From Acinetobacter tjernbergiae DSM 14971 = CIP 107465 (GTDB lineage Bacteria; Pseudomonadota; Gammaproteobacteria; Pseudomonadales; Moraxellaceae), in NCBI RefSeq assembly GCF_000374425.1, contig NZ_KB894373.1, positions 1 to 64,000 of the forward strand: a stretch of 64,000 nucleotides of DNA, written 5' to 3'. The notes under the pieces are model-generated. The model searched no databases. It worked only from the letters and a program-made list of their open reading frames with translations, and had not been told where the DNA came from. Positions 57,387 to 64,000 of the stretch are shown one piece after another; within the stretch, counting starts at the first letter, position 1, and each line of letters opens with the position of its first letter. The position numbers and the translations under genes were made by a program.

Positions 57387-57704
57387 ATGAGTTTGCCATG
57401 TCCTTACTGCCAGTCTAGAGAGACGGTACAAATGCAATCCCCCCAACATTTACCCACTATTTCAACCAATAACCCTATTTCCAATAGCGTGATGTCACCG
57501 ATGGCACTTGCCACTTTAGGAGTCAGTGTTTCCAAAAGTCTGAATATTCCTCCGATTGCAGGCGCAATCGTTGGGGTACTGATTGGCGGTATCTGGATGT
57601 TGATCACTGAAGATGAACAGCAACAACCACTACACCCAACTTATCGCAGACAGTATTACTGCAACAACTGTGACCGCAGCTTTAGCCCGAATTTACGCAA
57701 TTAA
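57387..57704 (+). CDS. small zinc-ribbon membrane-associated protein, module B
   Basis: A 105-residue protein with CPYC at residues 5-8, CNNC near the end, and a central hydrophobic part (LATLGVSVSK, then IAGAIVGVLIGGIWMLI). Same layout as the protein at 26,066, but with a longer linker and a charged TEDEQQQ patch. ATG 57387 follows CAGGAAATACCACA. First gene of module B. Confidence 0.7.
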   Translation: MSLPCPYCQSRETVQMQSPQHLPTISTNNPISNSVMSPMALATLGVSVSKSLNIPPIAGAIVGVLIGGIWMLITEDEQQQPLHPTYRRQYYCNNCDRSFSPNLRN

Positions 57705-57767
57705 GTATTTAGCAAAATTTAAATCGAACCCTTTTACCCATTCAAAATCGATACAGGAATTATTCTT

Positions 57768-58823
57768 ATGGCACATTTAGTTGAAACTATGGCATTCACT
57801 GGACAAACCCCTTGGCATGGCTTAGGCAATGAACTCACACCAAACCAACCTATCGAGGTCTGGGCACAACAGGCAGGCATGGATTGGCGGATTGAATCCT
57901 CCGATGTCAGTTACATGGCACAGAATGAAAAGGGGCAAAGCATTATTATGCCGTTTGAGGAACAACGAGTGCTTTTCCGATCAGATACTCATGCACCTTT
58001 ATCCGTAGTCAGCCAACGTTTTCAGGAAGTGCAACCGATGGAAATCCTACACTTCTACAAAGACCTGACAGAGCAATCAGGCTTTGAATTGGAAACCGCA
58101 GGCGTACTCAAAGGTGGTAAGAAATTCTGGGCACTGGCTAAGACTGGACAGACTTCAGCACTCAAGGGTAAGGATGTGAGTAATGGCTATATTCTACTAG
58201 CGACGGCTTGTGATGGCACTCTAGCAACCACTGCACAGTTCACCAGTATCCGGGTGGTATGTAACAATACTTTGGCAATTGCTCTCAAAGGACAAAATAC
58301 CAGTGCAGGTGTGGTTAAAGTCCCACACAGCACTCGTTTCGATGCTGAGAAAGTTAAACAACAGTTGGGTATTTCAGTCCGTGCATGGGATGAACACATG
58401 TATGAAATGAAACAACTGAGCCAGCGTAAGGTAACTCAGCAGGAAGCAGCAGCCTACTTTGATGCGGTGTTTAACAATACCAACCTAACTATGGCTGAAC
58501 AAGATGAAAGCATCATTCAGTTCTATCGAAATGCTGCTATGCCAAACCAAGGCATCAACACCCCAACCAAAGCGGACAATAAAACCGAGCCAAATGGACG
58601 TGCCATGTCGAAAGTCATGACCATGTTTAACGGACATGGACGTGGTGCAGAACTGAGTTCAGCCAAGGATAACGCTTATGGATTATTGTGCAGCATCACC
58701 GAGTTCTGTGACCATGAACGTCGAGCGATGAGTACCGATCATCGACTCGATTCAGCATGGTTTGGTGCAGGGGCTGCCATTAAACAGCGTGGTCTGGAAC
58801 AGGCATTGAGAATGATTGCCTAA
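57768..58823 (+). CDS. DUF932 phage/plasmid-like protein, intact copy
   Basis: A 351-residue DUF932 protein, uninterrupted. TPWHGLGNELTPNQPIEVW, SVVSQRFQEVQPMEILHFYK, ETAGVLKGGKKFWALAKTGQ and a C-terminal EHERRAMSTDHRLDSAWFG-like segment match the copy at 26,350 almost throughout; there is an insertion of about five residues near 250-265. The ATG follows ATACAGGAATTATTCTT. Function unknown; the family travels with recombination genes. Confidence 0.88.
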   Translation: MAHLVETMAFTGQTPWHGLGNELTPNQPIEVWAQQAGMDWRIESSDVSYMAQNEKGQSIIMPFEEQRVLFRSDTHAPLSVVSQRFQEVQPMEILHFYKDLTEQSGFELETAGVLKGGKKFWALAKTGQTSALKGKDVSNGYILLATACDGTLATTAQFTSIRVVCNNTLAIALKGQNTSAGVVKVPHSTRFDAEKVKQQLGISVRAWDEHMYEMKQLSQRKVTQQEAAAYFDAVFNNTNLTMAEQDESIIQFYRNAAMPNQGINTPTKADNKTEPNGRAMSKVMTMFNGHGRGAELSSAKDNAYGLLCSITEFCDHERRAMSTDHRLDSAWFGAGAAIKQRGLEQALRMIA

Positions 58824-58896
58824 ATTCAGTTTCAATTAAGCCAGCTCCATTAGCCTAAGCATACAGTAACACCGTACAAGCACAGCAACACCTTTA

Positions 58897-58920
58897 GCCG
58901 CACCCTCATGCGGCTTTTTT
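58897..58920 (+). terminator. terminator between DUF932 and YqaJ genes, module B
   Basis: GCCGCA, loop CCCTCA, TGCGGC, six T, then ATGCCCAAAATT. The same T-run plus ATGCCCAAAATT follows the hairpin at 60,149. Confidence 0.85.
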
Positions 58921-58969
58921 ATGCCCAAAATTCAGCTTTTACGATTTTATCGATACAGGAATAATTGCA

Positions 58970-60097
58970 ATGAATAGTCATACTCAAATTCAAAACACGC
59001 TAAATAACCCACCACTACAACCCTATTTACCGAATCTAAATCAATCCATTCAGCAGATTGAGGTGGGAACCCGAACCAAACGAGATCGACCGAATACGCA
59101 ACCACGAAAGACCAAAGCCCTTACAGCAAAAAGACTTGCCAACACCAAACAGCTCAATTACCAACAATGGCTAGAGGTCAGAAAACAGGGTATTGGCAGC
59201 AGTGATGCAGCAACGGCCTGTGGACTGAATCCCTATATGTCGATGCTGGAACTGTGGATGATCAAGACAGGGCGGATGCAACAAAACATCGAGGATGAAA
59301 GTGCAGGTTACGCACCCTTGTACTGGGGAAAAAAGCTAGAACCTTTGGTGGCTGAATACTACAGCATGCACACCAATCATAAAGTCCGTCGAGTTAATGC
59401 AGTATTGCAACACCCTGATGAAGACAAACAGTTTATGTTGGCGAACTTGGATTATGCTGTAGTCGGTAATGAAGAAGTGCAAATTTTGGAATGTAAAACC
59501 GTGGGGGAATATGGCGCAAAACTATGGCGAGATGGCGTGCCTTTATATGTGCTGTGTCAGGTACAGCATCAATTGGCAGTGACAGGTAAACAGGCAGCGC
59601 ATATTTGTGCCTTGATCTGTGGGCATGAAACCAAAATCTATAAAGTGACTCGTAATGAAACTGTGATTCAGCACATCATTAATGCGGAACGTCATTTCTG
59701 GCAATGTGTCGAAACAGGTATTCCACCCAGTGTAGATGCTTCGGATTCAGCAGCTAAAGCCTTGCAACAACTTTATCCTGAACAGATTCCATTAACAGTA
59801 GAAGACCTGACCCAAAATGAACAAGCTAATTATTTGTTTAATCAGTTACTAGAGGAGCGACATAAAGTTGAACAACACCAGCAGTATTTTGATGAACTGA
59901 AACATCAACTACAAATGATGATGAAAGAAGCAGAGCGAGCGGTATTTACAGGTGGTTCAGTCACATGGAAGAAATCACAAGACTCAATCAGCCTAGACAG
60001 TAAATCATTGCTTAAACAGCATCCTGAATACCTACAGCAATTTCCCCAAACCAAAGCAGGAACACGACGCTTTCAGATTTATCCGAATGGTGGATAG
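58970..60097 (+). CDS. YqaJ-type viral recombinase nuclease, module B
   Basis: A 375-residue YqaJ-domain protein. QQWLEVRKQGIGSSDAATACGL, YWGKKLEPLVAEYY, LANLDYAVVG and ILECKTVGEYG carry the same active-site pattern as the copy at 29,965. A 50-residue N-terminal extension (TRTKRDRPNTQPRKTKAL) is basic and longer than in module A. The C-terminus (SVTWKKSQDSISLDSKSLLK) is also shared. The ATG follows ATACAGGAATAATTGCA, a leader like that of the DUF932 gene before it. Confidence 0.88.
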   Translation: MNSHTQIQNTLNNPPLQPYLPNLNQSIQQIEVGTRTKRDRPNTQPRKTKALTAKRLANTKQLNYQQWLEVRKQGIGSSDAATACGLNPYMSMLELWMIKTGRMQQNIEDESAGYAPLYWGKKLEPLVAEYYSMHTNHKVRRVNAVLQHPDEDKQFMLANLDYAVVGNEEVQILECKTVGEYGAKLWRDGVPLYVLCQVQHQLAVTGKQAAHICALICGHETKIYKVTRNETVIQHIINAERHFWQCVETGIPPSVDASDSAAKALQQLYPEQIPLTVEDLTQNEQANYLFNQLLEERHKVEQHQQYFDELKHQLQMMMKEAERAVFTGGSVTWKKSQDSISLDSKSLLKQHPEYLQQFPQTKAGTRRFQIYPNGG

Positions 60098-60148
60098 GGC
60101 TGATACCCAAGTAACCCATTTCAATTTAACTAACACCCCAACCAACTG

Positions 60149-60180
60149 ATCCCATACCCCAAACAAGTATGGGATTTTTT
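60149..60180 (+). terminator. terminator before the RDF-like gene, module B
   Basis: ATCCCATAC, loop CCCAAACAA, GTATGGGAT, T-run, then ATGCCCAAAATT. The gene start is 63 bases further. Confidence 0.8.
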
Positions 60181-60243
60181 ATGCCCAAAATTTATTTATC
60201 CAAATTTAAACGCCATTTCAACATCTATATAGAGTACATCATC

Positions 60244-61143
60244 ATGATTAAAGGTTTAGCTATTACCCCACCTGTGTTGGGGCGTATCAGTATCGGCAAA
60301 ATTGTCGAAAAGAATGGAAAACGTCTGCCTGAAAAAGATGATCAATTTACCATTACCAGCCAAATCCAAAATAAAGATGGGTGGGTCAAACATCCACTGG
60401 ATGAGCAACTACGTGCCAAAGCGCCCAATCAGAACCAAAAGCTGAGAAGCATTCCAGTCCGCATGATCTTCAATGATCCCGATCTCAACTTAAGAGCAGA
60501 GTACAGCCTATTTGACCGCCAAACTGGACGTTTAATCTGTTCAGGCAATGGCGAAAGCTGTCAGCGACTCGGTCAAAATGGCATTGAACAACATCCATGT
60601 CCATCACCTGATTTATGTCCATTGGCACAGGGTGGATTATGCAAGCCCTATGGCAGACTCTACGTCAACTTAGATGAATCAGATGAGTTTGGTACTTTCA
60701 TCTTTAGAACCACAGGCTTTAACAGCATCCGCACTTTGGCAGCTCGACTTCGTTACTATCACGCAGCATCGGGTGACTTACTTTCTTGTTTGCCATTGCA
60801 ATTGACCTTGCGAGGTAAAAGCACCACACAAAGTTACCGTACCCCGATCTACTACGTGGATCTGACTTTACGTGATGGCACAAACCTGAAAGATGCGATT
60901 AGTTCAGCCAAACAGATGGATGAACAAAGTAAGACAGCAGGGTTCTATCAGGAGGCTTTGGATCATGTGGCACGGCAGGGTTATGGTAATGCCTGCTTTG
61001 AGGTGGGAGGTGAAGAGGGTTTGGATATAGTGGAGGAGTTTTACAGCGTTGAATCTCAAACAGAGCATCAGCAAACGCATGATCTCACTCATGTTCAAGA
61101 TATTCAGAAAGGCTTACAGCAGTCGGTTCAAGCTCTGAATTAA
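60244..61143 (+). CDS. Gp3/RDF-like protein with a Cys cluster, module B
   Basis: A 299-residue protein nearly identical to the copy at 31,107 up to about residue 265; only the tail differs (ESQTEHQQTHDLTHVQDIQK here). The Cys cluster CSGNGESC / HPCPSPDLCP / GLC is kept. ATG 60244 (MIKGLAITPP) matches the other copy, so the 25 codons in frame upstream are not part of the protein. Such close identity over 900 bases makes homologous recombination between the two modules likely. Confidence 0.72.
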   Translation: MIKGLAITPPVLGRISIGKIVEKNGKRLPEKDDQFTITSQIQNKDGWVKHPLDEQLRAKAPNQNQKLRSIPVRMIFNDPDLNLRAEYSLFDRQTGRLICSGNGESCQRLGQNGIEQHPCPSPDLCPLAQGGLCKPYGRLYVNLDESDEFGTFIFRTTGFNSIRTLAARLRYYHAASGDLLSCLPLQLTLRGKSTTQSYRTPIYYVDLTLRDGTNLKDAISSAKQMDEQSKTAGFYQEALDHVARQGYGNACFEVGGEEGLDIVEEFYSVESQTEHQQTHDLTHVQDIQKGLQQSVQALN

Positions 61144-61145
61144 AT

Positions 61146-61175
61146 ACTGTTGGGGGCTAAGAAGCCCCCAACAGT
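61146..61175. terminator. terminator after module B
   Basis: ACTGTTGGGGGCT, loop AAGA, AGCCCCCAACAGT: a perfect 13-bp stem. It has no T-run on the plus strand (AATATTGC follows), so efficiency is uncertain. Confidence 0.7.
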
Positions 61176-61246
61176 AATATTGCTACTATTTTTTATTAAA
61201 AAATTTGAACTACTTATTGAATCAATAAACATTACTTAAGTATCGT

Positions 61247-61519
61247 TTATTTGGAGGGCGGTAGTACGTTAGGCTTTTGTAACATTAATCCATTTATAAC
61301 TTTTTGTTGTCTACTATCCTCATTACGTAGTTGTTTATCTTTGGAATGATGGTCATCTTTATTCTCATCAACTTTGGTATCGCCATGGTTATGATCAGTA
61401 ATATTACGTAATTCAGTATCATCTAAGGAGCGAATCGTTTTTGAAGTGCTAGGTTCAGCCCAAGATATTGTATTTAAAAATATGAGAAATAATAAATTGT
61501 ACTTCATCCATGAAGTCAT
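61247..61519 (-). CDS. small secreted His/Asp-rich protein in the cop operon
   Basis: A 90-residue protein with a signal peptide (MTSWMKYNLLFLIFLNTISWA) and a polar, probably disordered mature part containing DHNHGDTKVDENKDDHHSKD, a His/Asp-rich patch that could bind copper. The start has AAGGA eight bases upstream and lies 14 bases after copD on the same strand, so it is the third gene of a copC-copD operon. Family not recognised; a metal-binding role is inferred. Confidence 0.6.
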   Translation of the reverse strand: MTSWMKYNLLFLIFLNTISWAEPSTSKTIRSLDDTELRNITDHNHGDTKVDENKDDHHSKDKQLRNEDSRQQKVINGLMLQKPNVLPPSK

Positions 61520-61533
61520 AGCGTGATCCTTTT

Positions 61534-62415
61534 TTACTCAATACCGACTACAGTGGTGATATAACCAGTGGCTAAAAGAATTGATAGACCTAATGACATC
61601 TCAAATAAAATGGCATAGCCCAATTGTTTCGCAAATTTCGGGTCTTGTAAGCGAGGTGTGAAATACCATTTGTTAAAGGCTGCTAACAATAAAATACTTA
61701 GGACAAATAATATTTTAATAATAAATCCATGCCCATAAGGTGTATTGATTAGAGTATTAAAATCTTTAAAGAGTAATAAAGCAATACTAAGACCACAAGC
61801 GATGAGTATTCCTACAATAAAGGCTGCTATTTGCCCAAATAGATGCATACGTTCTTTAAGTGGTAAGCCATTAATTTTTTTGCTTGTTTTCCATAATGGA
61901 TAAAGCGACCCCATCCATAAGGACATTACAAGTACATGTATTGATAACAAAGCTTGAGCGAATAAGGGTAAATTCGTGACGTGTCCGAGTTGTGAAAAAC
62001 TTAAAACGATTGGTGTGAGCAGTATGGTAAAGATTGCTCCTTCAGTTTTGGAAATATCAATCGTCCCTTTACTAAGTTTGACTATCATAAATATGAGTAA
62101 AAGTGCAAAACTGATTGATCGAATGATATAGACATGTCCAGTAGGAGTATTGACTAGTATATTTATATAGTTGCTATCCCACATACCTGAAAGGCCAGTG
62201 TTGGCAAAACTTCCTATAAGAATGAAGAAGCCGAGAACACTTGAAAAAAGACCTAATCCTGTACCAATAGTTATGTATTTGAGAATAGTTCCCTTTATTT
62301 CAACATAACGTCCAAGTAAGAAATAGCAGAAAGCACCACCTATAATAAATGCAATCCCTAAATATAGAATGACTTTAACCAACCATGTTGCGTATATCCA
62401 AGTCTCAGGAATCAT
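61534..62415 (-). CDS. copD: CopD-family copper resistance membrane protein
   Basis: A 293-residue membrane protein with about eight helices. Conserved features: NTPTGHVYIIRSISFALLL, LGHVTNLPLFAQALLSIHVL with His residues, LWMGSLYPLW, and NTPYGHGFIIKILFVL. CopD/PcoD proteins are thought to take up copper passed on by CopC. The ATG has GGGAG upstream and lies 68 bases after copC. In one operon with copC and a small His-rich protein. Confidence 0.88.
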   Translation of the reverse strand: MIPETWIYATWLVKVILYLGIAFIIGGAFCYFLLGRYVEIKGTILKYITIGTGLGLFSSVLGFFILIGSFANTGLSGMWDSNYINILVNTPTGHVYIIRSISFALLLIFMIVKLSKGTIDISKTEGAIFTILLTPIVLSFSQLGHVTNLPLFAQALLSIHVLVMSLWMGSLYPLWKTSKKINGLPLKERMHLFGQIAAFIVGILIACGLSIALLLFKDFNTLINTPYGHGFIIKILFVLSILLLAAFNKWYFTPRLQDPKFAKQLGYAILFEMSLGLSILLATGYITTVVGIE

Positions 62416-62483
62416 ATTTTTCTCCCACAGTTATAGCCAACGTGTCAGCAAGCTGCTTGCATGTTGGCTATTTGCATTTATTG

Positions 62484-62864
62484 TTATTTTACCGATTTAA
62501 TAGTGAAATTATATTCACCATTCATGTTATGGCCATCGGTACCCATTGTGGTCCAAACCACCGTATATTTTCCTTTTTTTAGTTTTGGAACCGCTACGTC
62601 AAATGATTTTTTCATATCATGAGTTATTTGGTAGTTCAAAGGGATATCCTTACGTTGGGCATCAAGTAACTTAACGTTCATTAGCATGACTTCTTCACCA
62701 AAATTGAGTGTTATGTTTTTTGGTTGACTTGCTACAGAAGCATTGATCGCAGGAATTGCACTTTCAAGTTTCACGTGTGCAAATGCACTTGAAGCAGTAA
62801 CAATCAGTGTTGCACCTACGAGAGTGTTACGTAGAGCTGACATTTTATTTTTGAAAATTTTCAT
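62484..62864 (-). CDS. copC: CopC-family periplasmic copper-binding protein
   Basis: A 126-residue protein with a signal peptide cut after SSAFA, so the mature protein begins with His (HVKLESAIPAINASV), which is the Cu(II) ligand in CopC. The middle has ITLNFGEEVMLMNVKLLD, and the end VVWTTMGTDGHNMNGEYNF holds the other Cu(II) ligands Asp and His. A Met-rich Cu(I) site as in PcoC is absent, so it probably binds Cu(II) only. The ATG follows GAGGATGAAGAA. Confidence 0.92.
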   Translation of the reverse strand: MKIFKNKMSALRNTLVGATLIVTASSAFAHVKLESAIPAINASVASQPKNITLNFGEEVMLMNVKLLDAQRKDIPLNYQITHDMKKSFDVAVPKLKKGKYTVVWTTMGTDGHNMNGEYNFTIKSVK

Positions 62865-62990
62865 TTCTTCATCCTCTTTAAACTAATCTTGGGCTCAGTA
62901 ATGACCGAATGAAATGCATCAATTGGTTGCTTGGTCATCACCTTTCTCATGCTTATTATTAAAGGATGAGAGAAACATCCCGATGACTTC

Positions 62991-63012
62991 AAAATTACAT
63001 TTTTGTCATTTT
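62991..63012. promoter_or_regulatory. CusR/CopR-type copper operator
   Basis: AAAATTACAT followed by TTTTGTCATTTT closely matches the CusR/PcoR box AAAATGACAAnnTTGTCATTTT (two mismatches in the left half). It lies in the intergenic region between divergent copC and copA and could serve both. No copRS-type regulator is seen within the window. Confidence 0.65.
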
Positions 63013-63144
63013 AAAAATTAAAAAACCACAAGTGGTACACTGGCTTTAAAGAAAACAATGATCACTAAACAAACTAATAAGAGGGAGTCTATTTCCATCT
63101 TAATGAAATTATTAATTTAAAAATTAAATATGAAGGAGGCTTTT

Positions 63145-64000
63145 ATGGACCATCATCATGAAAACAAAGTACTCAATAACAGACTTACTGACCCTGTCTG
63201 TGGTATGACAGTTACAGAAGCATCCAAGTTTTATGAAGAAGTTAAAAATAGAACTTTTTACTTTTGTAGTGAGAAATGCCACATAAAGTTTAAAAGTGAT
63301 CCTCATTTTTATATTACTAAAGTTGAGAATGTAGTTACGTTAAAAGAACCACAAAAGAGGGATGGTGAGGATTCAAATGAAGTTAATCAGCCTGCTCATG
63401 TTAATACCTTCACGATATACACTTGTCCAATGCATCCTGAAATTAGACAGAACCATGCGGGAAATTGTCCGATCTGTGGTATGTCGTTAGAGCCTTTACT
63501 TCCTGACTTAGATGACGCTGATAAAAACCCAGAACTCAAGAATTTTAAGCATAGATTTTGGTGGACCTTACCGCTAACCATTATTGTAGTTTTCTTAGCA
63601 ATGTTTGGTCATCAATTGAACTGGTTCGAAATGCAGGTGCAAAGCTGGATTGAACTGGTACTGACTTTACCAATTGTTTTGTGGGCAGGAATGCCATTTT
63701 TTGTGAGATGTTGGCAGTCAATCCTTAATCGGAGTCCAAATATGTGGACCTTGATTGGAATTGGTACAGGAGCTGCTTTTATATACAGCCTTGTTGGAAC
63801 AATAGTACCTCAAGTATTTCCAGACTCATTTGTATCTATGGGGCGTGTTGCTGTGTATTTTGAGGCGACCGCAGCGATTATTTCTCTCACATTGTTAGGT
63901 CAAGTGCTAGAGTTAAAAGCACGTTCCCAAACTTCAGCGGCAATTAAATCCCTACTTGGGCTAGCACCTAAAACAGCAAGAAAAATCAGTGTTGATGGTA
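63145..64000 (+). CDS. copA: copper-translocating P-type ATPase, N-terminal part
   Basis: The frame from ATG 63145 (GAAGGAGG five bases upstream) stays open to the window end, 285 codons. Order: His-rich start MDHHHEN; a YHS-type domain DPVCGMTV...FYFCSEKCHIKF; a heavy-metal domain YTCPMHPEIRQNHAGNCPIC then GMSLEPLLP; then the first membrane helices of a P1B ATPase and LLGQVLELKARSQTSAAIKSL leading to the actuator domain. It should export Cu(I). The CPC, DKTG and other core motifs lie beyond the window. Divergent from copC. Confidence 0.93.
   Translation, partial: MDHHHENKVLNNRLTDPVCGMTVTEASKFYEEVKNRTFYFCSEKCHIKFKSDPHFYITKVENVVTLKEPQKRDGEDSNEVNQPAHVNTFTIYTCPMHPEIRQNHAGNCPICGMSLEPLLPDLDDADKNPELKNFKHRFWWTLPLTIIVVFLAMFGHQLNWFEMQVQSWIELVLTLPIVLWAGMPFFVRCWQSILNRSPNMWTLIGIGTGAAFIYSLVGTIVPQVFPDSFVSMGRVAVYFEATAAIISLTLLGQVLELKARSQTSAAIKSLLGLAPKTARKISVDG

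Overview
The window looks like an AT-rich gammaproteobacterial chromosome, most likely Acinetobacter. I base this on the overall style of the housekeeping genes (long-form argG, fadH, a pirin, an AraC regulator) and on the cadR/CDF/feoAB/lspA and arsenic gene sets, which as I recall are common in Acinetobacter resistance islands. No search was run, so the genus is an inference.

Region 1 (1-11.8 kb) is accessory and defence-rich. An IS1-like element end truncates a large unknown two-gene operon. It is followed by a trypsin-like protease with a hexanucleotide repeat upstream, a small PD-(D/E)XK nuclease and a complete Hachiman pair (hamA-hamB). It ends in a deleted prophage, of which only a frameshifted integrase tail joined to a GH19 endolysin tail remains. 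Region 2 (12-20.2 kb) looks like core chromosome: an uncharacterised lipocalin-like protein, an AraC regulator, a frameshifted Sel1 gene, a pirin, argG, fadH and tRNA-Ser(UGA).

Region 3 (20,185-47,299) is an island of about 27.1 kb in the 3' end of tRNA-Ser, bounded by 19-bp direct repeats and carrying its own tyrosine integrase. It holds AlpA and PrtN-like regulators, an HUH Gp2-like replication protein and a phage/plasmid-like module (zinc-ribbon protein, DUF932, YqaJ nuclease, Gp3/RDF-like protein). The DUF932 gene is split by a group II intron. Cargo follows: cadR / CDF transporter / feoAB / lspA, then an ars operon ending in trxB, a cassette of tiny secreted and membrane proteins, a radA copy, a DUF1016 nuclease and an Mrr-like nuclease. 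The presumed native tRNA terminator now sits beyond the right repeat.

Region 4 (47.3-64 kb) is a second, related element: an Mrr-STAND fusion, a Gp2-like protein with a partner, AlpA, an unknown 455-residue protein, a second small-protein cassette, a second intron-free DUF932 module, and copper cargo (copC-copD and the start of copA).

The most interesting signal is a structured RNA of about 200 nt, present once in each element on the minus strand just upstream of the small-protein cassette. Both copies have a sigma70-type promoter with a 17-bp spacer at the same place. Several helices are kept while their bases change in compensating ways, a conserved pair of mutually exclusive pairings is visible, and each RNA is followed by a strong Shine-Dalgarno and a 22- or 31-codon ORF sharing an IPIH motif. 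This looks like an undescribed leader RNA or sRNA.
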